Part shown: piece after piece, positions 45,794 to 58,100 of the stretch
Layout: each line of letters begins with the position of its first letter
Position numbering within the stretch: position 1 is the first letter of the stretch
Notes under the pieces: model-generated
What the model saw: the letters and a program-made list of their open reading frames with translations, nothing else
Told to the model about the DNA's origin: nothing
The model's database searches: none
NCBI GenBank assembly: GCA_030267565.1
Contig: BRXU01000008.1
Span: 2,046,001-2,110,000 of the forward strand
Length of the DNA stretch: 64,000 bases
Direction: 5' to 3'
DNA from: Pleodorina starrii
Lineage: Eukaryota > Chlorophyta > Chlorophyceae > Chlamydomonadales > Volvocaceae
Position numbers and translations under genes: made by a program

Positions 45794-48700
45794 TCAGGTC
45801 CGCACCGCCGCCGAGCGCCGCTGCTTCAGGTCGGAGCTGCCTCCAAAGGAAGGTGCCAAAATGTCGTACAGTCCCAGCGGGTTGTCCGCATGCACCCAGT
45901 GTCCGCTGTTGGGCAGCAGGTGCACCCGGTGACCCGCCCCCGTGATGGCCGCCTCGTCGGAGCCACCCCAACGGAAGGTGCTGCGCTCGGCCTGAGGGAG
46001 CGGGGCGAGGGGGAGGGAGAGGGGAAGAGGGGAGAGGTGGGAGGTGGGAGAGGGAAGGCGGCGAGTGGGAGGGGCGGTGGGGGAGCCGAGGTGAAGGGGA
46101 GCCGAGACGCACGGGAGAGAGGGAGACGAGGGAGACGACGAAGAGGAAGACGCGAACGGATGGGCGCATGCATGTGTACGGTATGTGCCGTCAGGCAATA
46201 AACCCTCAAGAGGGTTTATTGCCTGCTCCTTCCCTTGCGCGCCAAGATCTGAACGCCGCCAGGAACAGACCACCAGGCACTACACTACACTACACCCCAG
46301 TCATCCTCCCCAAACACCCACGCACATACACGCCCCCACCTTTACAAAGTCCAGTGACAGTCCCTCGGGCGGCCGCTGCACCACATCCCACAGCGCAGTG
46401 CTCTCGTATGAACTGAGGCGGCGGCGGCAGCATCAGCAAGGGAAGGGTGTAAATAGAAGCGCGTTTCGGTGCCACGCCAACGGACATAGCACGGCATAGC
46501 ACGGCAAGTCACGACACGCTAGGCTTTGCGCAAACCCAGGTTCCGGATCCAAAAGGGAGACAGGGGCGGGAAGCCACGCAGCCACGGAGGCCCAACTCGC
46601 GAGCCAGGCCTGCCCTATACGAAAAACGCTGCTGAATGCCCCCCTCCCCTTCACCCACCTTCATGACGCACTATGCAAACGTCCACCCCACCTTCCTCCT
46701 ATCGCAGCGGCACCCACCCACCCACCCACGGGGAGACCCCCCCCACCTGTACATGTCCGCGATTCCGTCCAGATCGAAGCCCCAGGTCAGGGGGCCGCTG
46801 CCGTACGCCGCCCCGGCCCTCGTCGGCCGCAGATTGGTCACCACCCAGCGAGCCACGTTTAGGGAGAAGCCTGCGGGGCCCCAGAGAGGGAGGCGGGGAA
46901 GGGACGTGAGGGCCAGAGAGCGAGGCGAGGAAGTGAGTGCGGATCAGGAACGCGTCGTCGGCACATTGGCACAGTGGGTTGGAGCGCGACGGGAGAGCCC
47001 CCAGCCGCAGTGCCGCACTCCACAAACGGAGATGTTTCACAGCCTCAGAACCTCTCTGGGACCTCAAGAGCCCACTGGGACCGGGCTCAAAGCCACAGCG
47101 GTCGGTCCTTCAAAGCCCCCCTTTGGGATTGAACTAAACGAGCTACCTTTGGGTATGAATTATACGAACTTTACGTCGTGTCGCACCTCTTTGGCCGCCC
47201 ACCCACCCACCTGCCCATCCGCCCAGCGCCCACCCACCCGCGAGCCCCGCCCGCCCACCCACCTGCCCGCACCACCGCGTCAATCACTTCGTTGCGACCA
47301 GCCACCGGCATCGGAATGGATCGGAGGAAGTCGATGAGGGCCCCCGGGTGGTCGCCGCCCTCGGGGCCACCGCCCGCCCGCACCTGACCCGGAAGAGAGT
47401 CCAACACCCACACCTGACAGGAGAGGGACAGGATAGGGAGTTAGGGCCAGCGACAGGGAGTTAGGGCCAGCGACAGGGATAAGGACAGGGATCACGAGAG
47501 GCGGATGCAATTGAGGGGCCAGGGCCCCGCCACGCCCTCAGCCTACACCTCCATCCACACCTCTCACATCAATACCACATCCCATGCCCCGACTCGCTCA
47601 CCCCTTCTCGCCCACACTCGCTCCCCCCGCACTCGCGCGCTTGCTTCGCCCTCCCAACCCCCATATTCTCACCCGCCCCTGCACCCTCAACCCCACCCGC
47701 CCCCTCCCTGCCCACCCACACGACCCACACCAACTTCCCCATCCGCCCCACCCCCCGCCCGCCCGACCCCCCACCGCCCTTGCCCCCTTGCACCCCCTCG
47801 CACCTGCACGGGCCGCGGCAGCCTCTGCGGGAACTGCTTCACCATGCTCATGACCACCTTGCCCCCGAACGAGTGACCGATGAGCACCCGCGGAAAGAGC
47901 CGCAGCCGCCGCAGCAGCTCCAACACGTCACCCCCCGCCGAGTCGACGTCGTGGGGGCCGTCGGAGCGGGTGGGGAGGGAGGCCGACTCGCCGTGGCAGC
48001 GCAGATCCACCATAAGCACCTGCCAGCTGGGGAAACCCTGAAGGACAGGCAGCAAAGGGGGGAGGGGGCGCGGAGGGGAGGGGGAGGAGTTGGCTTAGGG
48101 TTTTCTTGATGCGGATGGTTCTGTCCTCTTCTTCCTGTAGGTATCATGTGCCGCGAATTGTGTCTTTTGCGGCACATGACTCGCTTCCCGGCGCAACGCA
48201 GCATACCTCGACGATCATCTTGGCGAAGCTGGCCATGTTTTTGCGGTTGCCCAGGATGCCGTGCACCATGACCGCGGTGGGGGGCGCCTGGTGCTGAGAT
48301 GGCTGCTGGCCGTTGGAGTGAGCCCAGCGGGCCTGCGGGAGAGCGAGCCGGATAGCGGAATGGTGGGGTGGCTCAGACGAGGAAGCTCTGAAAGATAAGT
48401 TAACGCCCATGCGGGCAGTCCCCGGCTACGCGACAAAAGACAGTCGGCTTTAGTGCCTTTGCGGACAGAATCATGTGGTCTCAAGCACATCGCGCTACGC
48501 GTGGGCATGCGTTCACCCCAAAACGCCGTTCCCATCCTGGTGGAAAAGCCAACCTAGCTCGCCAAGGTGTACCACGTACCAGTGGGCCCTGATAGAGCTC
48601 ATATGCCTGCGTCACAATGGCAACATTCGGACAAGGCCGGCTAGAAGTTAGCGCCGGTGACGATCAGAAATATGAGCTCAACGAAGTTTTCGAACCTCAT

Positions 48701-49051
48701 CAATGCAATCCTTATCAAATACAAGACAACCCATCACTCACAATAGGTGTATGAACATCGAGCTCGTCGTAAGAGACCGAACGCAAAAAGTTTTGAGACA
48801 GCACTTCAGGCCCGGCAGCCGCTTTGGGGGCAGCCGCCGTCAGAAGCCCAGCTGCACAATGCAGACGCGCCTGAGGGAGAGGCAGCAAGCCAATGGGTTA
48901 GGAACTCCCTTTCTGAGCCGAAACTCTCACGAGCCAAAGGTGATGCGTTTCCAACCTTGCGGCCAGGCTGCGCGTATTTCACAGCATATTTGCGAAGCTG
49001 CATCCGAATTGTAGCTGAAGTCGACGACGCGCGTAGCACCGGCGAGGCCAT
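45794..49051 (-). CDS. ABHD11: Alpha/beta hydrolase, ABHD11-like, 7 exons, 333 aa
   Basis: Serine hydrolase of the alpha/beta fold; ABHD11 relatives are mitochondrial or plastid ester/lipid hydrolases. Exons: 49051-48956, 48332-48207, 48037-47804, 47413-47263, 46870-46747, 46412-46340 and 45991-45794; phases match. Exon 1 (32 residues, Ser/Arg/Lys-rich, no acids) looks like an organelle targeting peptide but is the least certain exon. Visible motifs: oxyanion turn VMVHGILGNRKNM, strand-turn MVDLRCHGES, nucleophile elbow LIGHSFGGK with Ser130, LTWGFDLDGIADMY, and the catalytic His in PNSGHWVHADNP (His299). The length is close to the family norm. The substrate cannot be read from the sequence. 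A perfect 34-bp palindrome and a second inverted repeat sit in its introns. Confidence 0.87.
46192..46225. repeat. Perfect inverted repeat, 16-bp arms, 2-nt centre
   Basis: CAGGCAATAAACCCTC (46192-46207) is exactly inverted at 46210-46225 around AA. It lies in the last intron of the ABHD11-like gene (45992-46339). Confidence 0.95.
48144..48179. repeat. Inverted repeat, 11-bp arms
   Basis: TCATGTGCCGC (48144-48154) is inverted at 48169-48179 around a 14-nt loop, in intron 2 of the ABHD11-like gene. Confidence 0.85.
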
Positions 49052-51787
49052 GGAGAAGCTGGACAAGATTTGCTCAACGCTAAATTGTCGCGGAATGACA
49101 ACAGCCAATGGAGTATGTGCGCATAGGACTACTACGGTACACGGTGTAGTCCTACAACACAGACTTCCAGTGGAAGGTTTCGGCATCAAAAGACGGGGGT
49201 TGACTGCTCGTTCCGTTGCCGTGCGGACGAACCGAACCGACCGAACGCCCAAGGTTGTTAGATACGAGGTGGCCACAAACCGAGAGTAGTGAGCTAGTGA
49301 CATCACTAGCGCATATCATACATTGGCGCCATTCCACCCCTTGCCGTCTGTGACAGCTCTTGAAAGCATCGAGACCCGCTCGTCGGCAGCTCCATTTGGC
49401 TACACCGCACCCGTCCCGCTCATCTCCCAGTGACCGTGCCTCACCTGTTTGTAACACTTGACCGCTAGCTGCACGCAATTACAACACCCCAGCCGGGGCG
49501 GCCCTGCCGGTGACCATGCCGCCACCAGGGCTCTCCGAAAGCAGTTGGCGGGATATCGCATCGTGACATGGTCGACAAGGCGCTTGCCGGGCGCTCAGCT
49601 TGCCCCAAGTAATAGCGTGCAGCAAGTACGCTCTCCAGCTGCTCAACTCGTGCGCGAGCAACGACGCGCCGGTCGCAGCTCCTGGCTCCGTGCGATGGGT
49701 CCGCGTCTCAAGACATGCCGCTGCACTGGAAGTCTTGTGGTAAAGTCACGAACCAAGCGACGATTCCTGTCTCTACCGCGCTGGCTGCGTTGGATGCATC
49801 TGAGGGTCTGATGCTCCGGTGCGTCAAACATGCTGACAACTAAACACTCAGCTTTGCTCATTGAACCGGTCTGAAGAGAAACTTATCAATGTGATTTGAG
49901 TATGGAATCTTAGAGGCGCAGCGTATGCAGTGAAGTGCTTTAATTGGGTGTTGTGTCTCCAAACACCGATGCTATTCCATTGTCTTAGGCCTGAATAATC
50001 GCTTAGCAATCCTAGCGAACCATAGTCTATGCATGAATCTTCATTCCAGTCAGAGCCCGTTGTGGCCCGAGAATGGGCCAGCAGCTAGGTCTCCCGGTAA
50101 CAACAGCAGACCTAGCTGCTGGGCCAGCACCGGTGCTGGTCATCCACACTTCGTAATCGAGCGACGGTTATCGACCGCAGATTACAGTGCAAAAATTTCG
50201 CCTTCAAATGAGGCGTGCAAGCCTTGAAACCCATCCCGTTGTGCGCACAGTTTTCATCTGCATTGACCGTTTCCTGATATACATTGTAATCAGGCGTGAG
50301 GGGCCGCTGAATCGGTTGGGGCGGTCGTTGAAAGTTCCGGACCGCCGACGCAAAGCCAGAATTCCAAGCCCCCGGGTTCCTGCTGCTTCTTTATACTAGT
50401 AGAGCGCCCGTGACTGCCTGTTCAGCGCCAAATCGCTCGTCCCACGACCCCTTAACCCTGCCACAGGTCCCGGTCCCCCTCGCGAGCTACGAGTTACGGG
50501 AGCCGAGAGACCACTCTGACAAAATACCGTAAACGACGGAAAAGGCGACCGGCTAGTCCGCGGCCGCAACCCTGTCATCGCCGCCACTCCCCAACCCAAA
50601 CCTAAACCCGAGCCCAATCCACCCTTCGCAGTACGGCAGCTACCTGGACTGACCTGGATAAGACGGCACCCAGTCAACCCTCCCGCCCTCCCCCCCTTCC
50701 CCGACACGACAACCCAAACCGTAAAACTCTAAAACCCAAACACCCAATCCTCTCACACAACAAATCCATCGCTATCGCCATCGCCGTTGGCGGTTTCTGA
50801 CAACAATCAGGATCAGCACCCTCCCGCCATCACCGCCCGCGCCGCGTGGCTTGGTAGGGCGATATTTTCTGTGGGGAGGGGGTTGAGGTGCTCGAGTCCC
50901 GGAGTCCGCCTGTGCAGTCAGTCCGCCTGTGCAGTCAGCCCGGCTGGGCGTCAGCCCGCGGTGAGGGGATGCGCAGTGACTGAGTGAGATTAAGGAACCC
51001 CAGCGTGCAGTTTTTGCGGATCTCTTTCTCTGGGTTTGTCTAGGACCAGGAAGCGCGGTGAAAGAAGACGTGCATCGGGGCAAAGGCCGAACCAGGCACG
51101 GGAGGTTGGGCTCCCTTGGATCCAATCATGTGGGTGCCGCAAAAGCGACTCTTTGAGGTGTGTGTACCGGACTACCGGTGTCTCTAGTCTCAAGGTTGTT
51201 GGACGATGGATGGACGCGTCAATACGCGGTTATTTGTGGACCTGGTTGTCGCCATCTTGCCTGCGCTCGCGGCGTTTTAAGCTGCCTTTCGTCTGGCCTT
51301 CTGTATCGTGTAGGACTGATCTTGGTGCGGTCTACAACCGTAAGATCCCGGATGCACGCCCTTGCTTCCTGAAAGTTGTCGCTTTTGAAGGCTTTTGAAG
51401 GCAGGGATGCGAGGCCAACGGCTAACGGCTTCAAGTTGACCGTTGCACAATTGTATGTGAAGCTTGTCCCCAAGCTGCAGAAGTCATTGGTTGCTGTGAA
51501 ATTGAGGTGGACCCTAACGACCAGTCCGCTGACAACAAACTACAGTAGACAACTCGGCTCCGTCGGACCTCAGTCGACTTTACTTGCTCGGGACCCCAAG
51601 GTTCAAATAGAGGCACATAAGCACGTCTTTCTGTTGATTTGAGCACATCTCTGTGGTGTTATCATGTCCCCGAGCAACCCAACTGCCAACAAGCAACAAG
51701 AGTAGTGTGTGGACATCTCGCGACCAAGGCAAAGCCATACTTTCCATCGGTGACGACGCACCGCGGCATACAGCAAGGCCGATCGGT
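49052..51787. other. Intergenic region between divergent ABHD11-like and DUF1826 genes
   Basis: No supportable gene. Open frames are short and lack conserved motifs. It should hold both promoters and 5' UTRs, and possibly an unrecognised upstream exon of the DUF1826 gene. Inverted repeats occur at 49124-49154 (9-bp arms) and 50078-50122 (15-bp arms). Confidence 0.5.
50078..50122. repeat. Inverted repeat, 15-bp arms, 15-nt loop
   Basis: CCAGCAGCTAGGTCT (50078-50092) is exactly inverted at 50108-50122. The site is intergenic. Confidence 0.92.
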
Positions 51788-54236
51788 ATGGGTCTCGCTC
51801 AGCTGCAGCACTGGGCGAGAGGTGAGATACATGTTTTCCATCGCCATTGGAACTCGCCCGCCCCGAGCTCCCATCCCTTTGTGCCACATCGCCGTCCTAA
51901 ACTCCCATAACCCTTTTCTAATATGTTGTCTTTCAAACTGCAGCCCAGTACATGCACGACCGGGTCCGCGTGAGTACGGCCCGACCCGCGGACCTGCTGC
52001 TACCGGATGTCAACATCGTTCACCTAAAGCGCTGCTCGCCGGTCCATCCGAAGCACCTCCGGCGGCAAGCGGAGGAACTGGGCGTCGGCTTCAGATCCCG
52101 GGTGCGTGTGTGTGAGGGCGGCTGACGCTAGCCCGTGCTCCCTCGCGTTGAGGCTCAACGCAATCCGCCGCCCTGAGCGATGTTAAATGCGCATGAGCGC
52201 AAATACAGCGCCAACTCACGTGTCTCTTCCTCTTGATCAGCAACCCATCCGTACGACCTTAACGAACATCTGTACGATATGGTACTGCTTGCAGCGGCGA
52301 TTGATCGCACTGCCGCAGCGTCTGGTGGTTGGGCGCCACACGGTGACGCTGACGCTGTTGCTGAAATGCTGTTGCTGAGATGCTGAGTTGATGTTGATAC
52401 TGTTGCTTATGCTGATGGTGGGGTAGGTGGTGGCCAAGACAGAGGAGCCCGGGACCGCCGCTGCGGAGCTGACGAGGCGGCTGTCGGTGCGGGAGGTGCA
52501 GCAGTGGCTGCAGGTGGGTGGGTGGGTGAGGTGGGAGGGAGGGCGGGACCCGGCACCCGGGAGTGGCCGCCTGCCTGCCTGCCTGCCTGCCCGCGGAGGG
52601 TATCCGGCCGGCTTGGCGGCTGGCTGGCAGGCTGGCTAGGACGCGGGCCTGCTGTCAGGCTCGCTACCTTGCCGGCTGTCTGTCTGCCTGGCTTGTCAAA
52701 CCCTTGCCATGTGGTCCCTGGCCATTTGGCCAGCCAAACCCTGGCACATTGGGCATGAACCACATTGGTGCCTGACAGACTGTCTGTCTGTCTACGGTAT
52801 CTGTCTGGCTGGCTGCCTGTCTATGGGCGGAGCAGAGCCCGCAAAGCGCAATCCGTGCCGTGTGTCTGCTCTCCACTCCGCTCGCGTCATCGAATGCTTC
52901 GCCATTATGCTCCAACATGGGACGTAACACAACGGCGTCGTCGGTGCTGGGCCGCTGCCGGGTCAACTGCTTGTGCAACTGCAGGAGGACATATCCGAGC
53001 TCATCCGCGTGTTTGGCCAGCAGCTGGGTACGTGCTGCGTGGCTGCGTGGGTGCGGCTGCAGCACTGGCGACCGGCCCCATACGCCGGGCGCAGCGCAAA
53101 GCCGGATACACACACACACACACAAGGCAGGCCCCCGCTCTGCTCTACTCGGACCCAACCCAAGCCCTCCGCGTGCGGTACCGGCAAACCCACCCTCGGT
53201 GCACGGCAGCCACCACCTCACCCGCAGCTCTCGTCCTCCTTGTCCTCCTCGTCCTCCGCCTCGCCCCGTGGACATCTGTACGACATCTGCGGCACCCCAC
53301 TGCTGCACGCTGCGGGTACGGCACGTGTACGGCCTTTCGCTCCCTCCCTCCCTGCCTTCCCCCGCCTCAGGGTATCCCGAGGTGTCGGCCAAACTGGAGG
53401 TGCTGGGCGGCACCCCCTGCCCCCGCTTCCATGCGGATCACGTGGGTGTACGGCTTCTGGTGTCGTACTATGGCCAGGGCACGGTGTATGTGGAGAACAG
53501 GTGGGTGGGTGGGGGTGAAGGGAGGCGGCGAAGTGGTTGTGAGCAAAGGAACGAAGGGAGGAGAGGGGGGCCGGTGGAAAGGGATGAAGAGGTTGAAGGA
53601 AAGGGTTGAAGCATGTGGGGGGGGACTTGGCTGCCGGTCACGCGGGCTTGGACTTGAAGGTGGTGGTGGAGTCCACCACCACCAGGTGGACGTGGGAGGT
53701 GCGCGCCGCCAGCTCTCGTCCCCGGTGAGGGAAAAGCGGAGGCATTGGGGAGCCAGTCCTCGGTGAAACGTGCACGTGCGCACCCCACGCCCACTCCCGC
53801 CTCTCTCCGCGCCCCCCCCCCCACCCATACACACAGGCACGCGCGCCGGATGTGGCTGTGGGGCGGTGACGGCGGCGTGGCGGTGGCGGCCGCCGACGCC
53901 GCCGCCGCTCGCCAGGCGGGCCCGGGCGACCTGCTCTTCCTCAAGGGCCACGCCGCGCCCGGGAACTACGGCATGGGTGCCGTACATCGCAGCCCGGATC
54001 TGAATTTGGATCCAGATCCAGATATCGGGGAGAGCTTGCAGCCGCCGCCGTTGCGACTGCTGCTGACGATTGATGATGTGGTGGGCTGGGCGGAAGCGGC
54101 GGCGGCGGCGGCGGGGGCCGGGGGGCAGGGGTGCGGGTGTGGGCGGCCGCACGGGGCGCTGGGTGAAATGGAGGAGGAGGGGGAGGACGCTGGGGCGGGG
54201 GCGCACCGGCCGGATGCCTCAGTGCTGCAGTGCTAG
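51788..54236 (+). CDS. DUF1826-domain protein, 6 exons, 283 aa
   Basis: Conserved protein of unknown function, better known from bacteria. Exons: 51788-51821, 51944-52101, 52427-52513, 52985-53027, 53371-53500 and 53837-54236; phases match. Visible family-like motifs: LLLPDVNIVHLKR (N-terminal block), CPRFHADHVGVRLLVSYYG with His128 and Asp130, GDLLFLKGH, GAVHRSP and LRLLLTIDD. The repeated His/Asp in a jelly-roll-like order suggest a metal or small-ligand site, but that is inference. The first exon is weak: it gives a Met-Gly-Leu start through a good GTGAGA donor, and the alternative is Met at 51952 with a 5' UTR intron (269 aa). The tail is Ala/Gly/Glu-rich. No targeting signal is seen. Confidence 0.82.
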
Positions 54237-55135
54237 CTCGCTGTGCTGGCTCACCAGGGGCTGAGATTGGGGAGGAGGGAGACTCTCTGCTGTTGCTTGT
54301 TCAGGCAATTGCTGCGGAAGTTGCTGGGTATTTACCTTTGTACCGGTATGTATGTATGCCGGTACTTACGCCTCAACAGCTGTTGCTGCTGCTGCTGTGT
54401 ACATAACGCCGATAACTGCCGGAGGGGGGGTTAGGGAGTGATATGCTCTTTATGGAAGGGGGGCTGGGGGAGGCCTGCTGTTCCGGTTGATGATGAGCTG
54501 TCACCCGACACCTGGCAGATGTGGGGCAGATAAGAGCGGGTGTTGATGTTTTGATGTGGGGGCACCGATCCAACCAGGCCAACGAGGAACCTCAGCGGGT
54601 GTGGTGCGGCGCCCGAGAGCAGGGCGAAGTGTCCGGTTGCATTTGTCTGGTTGCGTTTTGTCCGGGTGGCCTTTGGTGTGGTCAGGACGCCATTCCCCCT
54701 ACGCTCCTCTTACGGCACTGTACCACCACCGCCGCCGCCGCCCGACACCATTGCCACGCAGCTGTGCCAGCCTCAATGCCCAAAGCCTTAGGACACAGGT
54801 AACATACGGTTACCCGGCTAGGCTACCGGCTAGGCTGCCGGGCCGTTCCGTGCGCAGCCCCGGGAGTGAGTCCGTGCTCCGCGATATCGCCAACCGCGGC
54901 GCTGCTGCCGTCTTCAGAGAGAGAGAGAGAGAGGGAGGGAGAGGTAGAGAGGGGGAGTTCGACGCCCATCCCATCAAACCGCCCCTCTCCCGGTGCTCCA
55001 GCCGGATCGCTCGATGGAACAGCTCACTTCAGTTCAGCTCAGTTCAATTCAGTCCAGACCAGTTTAGACCTGTTCAGATCCATCGGGTGCATCGTTCGGC
55101 TCCCAAAGACAACAGCCCCCGAAGGTTCCGCTCCC
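54237..55135. other. Convergent 3' flanks of the DUF1826 and GT14 genes
   Basis: About 0.9 kb between two facing stops. It contains dispersed hairpin motif copy C (54435-54449), a TACCGGTA site at 54341 and an AG/GA-rich tract at about 54917-54955. No gene is seen. Confidence 0.5.
54435..54449 (-). repeat. Dispersed hairpin motif, copy C
   Basis: Minus strand reads AGAGCATATCACTCC followed by CTAACCCCC. It lies in the probable 3' UTR or 3' flank of the minus-strand GT14 gene. Confidence 0.65.
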
Positions 55136-58100
55136 TCACCCGGCGCCGGCGGAGGGGGAGGGGGAGGTGGAGGGGGAGGGGGGTGGTGCAGGGCCGCCGC
55201 GCCAGCACCACTCGCCCAGTCCCAGTCCGTGCGGCGGACAGGCCAGCGCCAGGCGGAGGGTGCTGCGAGCGGATACCAGCGGGAACTTGCGGCCGAAGAG
55301 GTGGCAGCGATAGCCTGGGAGGGGAGGTTGGGGTGATGTGTGTGTGTGTGTGGGAGACTGGGAGTGCGTGGGAGGTCGGGGTCGGGTTTGGAGGGAACAT
55401 GAACCTGAGTGAGTGGTGGACGGACGGTGTGGCCTGTACTGGGACGTGGGTGAGGGGGTGAGAGGGAGGCTAGCAAGAGCGACGCACTGCGCAGCGCCTG
55501 CCCCGCCGGCGCGCACAGGCGTCCAGGGCTCCTACCCGACACCCACCAACCGCCAGCTGCCATCATCTCCGTTGCGCCTGCTCGTCTCCGGGTACTTGGC
55601 TGCCGACCTTTCCCGATCCCCCGTCCCACCGCCCCCACCTCCTGCCGTGGAGCCTCACCCAGGGGCACGTATCCCAGCTCCTCCAGCCAAGACCGCAGCG
55701 AAGCCACCTCCGCCTCCGCCTCCACCTCCATCTCCGCCTCCGCCGTGTTCCCCGCCGCCCCCGCAGTTCCGTTGTCGGCACCCGCAGCGCCGCCGCCTCC
55801 GCGGTCCTCCCGGCCACCGCCGTCATCCCTGCCCGGGTTCATACCACCACCACCGCCGCCGCCGCCGCCGCCTCCCTCCCAGCCTTGGCTCCGGGCTGGC
55901 CACGTCACGAAGACGCGGGAAAGAGACGCCAGGGAAGCCGACGCCCCGCCGCCACCACCGCCACTGCCACTAGGGCCATCCCGCAATTTTGAGTCCGAAT
56001 TTCGAATCCATTCCGGATTCTGAATCCAGTGCCAGTTCCAGCAGGCCTCATCGGGGCCCCACATGCGCCGGCCGTCGGGCAGCGGCGGCGGCGGCGGGGG
56101 AGGTGAGCCGGGGCCGGACCTGCGCCCAGCGCCCGTCAGCGCCTCCGCCACCCGGCCCCACTCCCTCCACAACCGGCGGCCCGCGCCTGCCCAGCCCCCG
56201 CCTCCGCCTCCGCCCCCGCCACGTGCGCCGCCACCTCTGCCTCCGCCTCCGCTGGTAGGCGCCGCCGCTGCCGCGGCCGCTGCCATCCCGGCTCGGATGT
56301 GGCGTATGTGGTCGGGCAGGAAGGTGCGCGGGTGCCAGGCGGCGCCGGTGGTCCAGTCGGCGTAGTGGACCTCACCCAGGCAGTCGGTCTGAGGAGGAGG
56401 CGGCGGCAGCAGGGGGCGGCAGCGGCAGCGGCAGCGGCAGGGGGGATGCAGCAGGGGGGGCAGAGGCAAGGGGCAAAAGGGGGCGAGGCAAGGGGCACAA
56501 GGGGCAAAAGGGTCCAGGCGGGGGCACAAGAGGAGGGTAAGAAGGAAGGAGGAAGGAGGAAGCCGCCGCGGAGTAAGCGACTGAGGCGGCCACCCTAAGG
56601 GCAAAGATGAGTACTACCGTACTGTCCGTACCTGGTGCTCCAGGCCGTACGACGCGAGCAGGGTGGGCAGGTAATGCTCGTCGCTGACGCAATCCCTGGA
56701 TTGGTCGGTCAGCGCCCGGTGCAAGACCCACGGATCGGTGTCCGGCGACCTCTCGGCGGCGACATCACCCGCCGCCGCCGCCGCCGCCGGGCGTCCGCCA
56801 ACGCCTTTGCTGCCGTCGCCACCGGCGCCTCCGCCGCCGCCAGTCAGAGTCCCCCCGCGGCCGCGCAAAGTCACGTTCCGGCCGGGATTCGAACCTACGC
56901 GCATGCCCTTCCCATCACTGCCACCCTGCCCGGTTCGCCCGGAAGAGCCACCGACCGGCAGCAGCAGCGGGGCGGTGAGCGGGGCAGGCAGGCGGCCGGC
57001 GGCGGTGGGCAGGGTGCTTCGGCGGGTGTAGCAGAAGCGGCGGAAGAGCTCCACCACGTGTCGGTCGGCGGTCGCCAGGGCGGCGTGTTGCCGAGTGAGC
57101 GCGAACCACTGCGCGTGGGGGTATGCGGGTGCCGGGGTGCCGGGGATGCGGGTGGGGGTGCCGGAGGGGGGGAGTGACAAAGACGGGGGGAGACGAAAGA
57201 CGAGGGGTGACGGAGGTGAGACCGCAGCGGTGGGGTACGAAGGCAGGTGGGGTGGGGGTGAGCACTGAGCAGCGAGAGGGCGAGGGGGAGGGATTGGCAG
57301 GCGGGGGCACGAGGGGGCGACGGGTGCGTGTCGTACGCTCGTACACCCTGAGCCCAGACCCTCCCCACCTGCGAGCTCTTGCGCCAGCGCTCCCTCGTCA
57401 GGTGGGGGCTGGTCAGTGAGGTGTGCCACCGGCCCGGGTTCATGTCCACATCCCGACACGCATCCACCCGGCTGCGCTGCTCCGAAACCAGCTGAGACCA
57501 CACCTGGGGGGCGGGCTGTGGAGGGAAGCTCCGCAGCCGCGAGCGACGGGACCGTCGGCGCGTGCAGGCGTGTGTGGGCGTGGGGGGTATGGGCGTGGGG
57601 GGTATGGGCGTGTATGGACGTGTGGGCGTGTGGAGGAAGCCGACAGCTGGAATGCGCGGGGACTCGAACCTGAGCAAAGCGTGCGACGAAGGGTGGGGTC
57701 ACGTTACGGAAGAACGGAACCCCGTCAATCAGGTTTCCATTTCTCGTGTGTGTGATGGCCGCTGCGCCATCGTCGTGTGCGTGCGGTCCGCCTTCAGCCC
57801 TCAGCCTCACCTCCCACCCGCGCGCCCTCGGGGCACGGCGCCCCGCTCCTCTCCCGCCCTTAGCCCCAGCTCTTCTCCTCTGTTCTCTCCCGCCCCAGCC
57901 TTAGCCCCCCGGCCCCCGCCCCCCCGCCTCACCCGCAGCGGAATGGACGTCTCACTCAGCAGCACCAGCCGCACCGTCAGCGGGTCCCGCAGCGCCGCAG
58001 CCACCAACACAAGCTCCGCCTGGGAGCCACGTGAGGGCAGGCGGAGGTGGAGTGAGAGGACGGGAGGGGGGTGGAAAGAGGGAGAGAGCAGGGAGAAGAA

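Noticed and set aside
44405..46201. 598-residue plus-strand open frame
   Set aside because: Pro/Ser/Arg-rich composition with no motif. It runs antisense over the last exon of the ABHD11-like gene, whose frame shows the catalytic His.
48806..49306. 166-residue minus-strand frame starting at 49306
   Set aside because: Only its internal part from the Met at 49051 to 48956 is used, as exon 1 of the ABHD11-like gene; the rest has no support.
49458..49811. 117-residue plus-strand frame in intergenic DNA
   Set aside because: No recognisable motif, untypical codon use and no splice partners.
56880..56900. TGGATTCGAA/GGTTCGAATCC-like T-arm suggesting a tRNA
   Set aside because: The T-stem does not pair and the site is inside GT14 exon 5 coding sequence. 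A similar GGTTCGAGTCC on the minus strand near 57657-57670 also lacks an acceptor stem.
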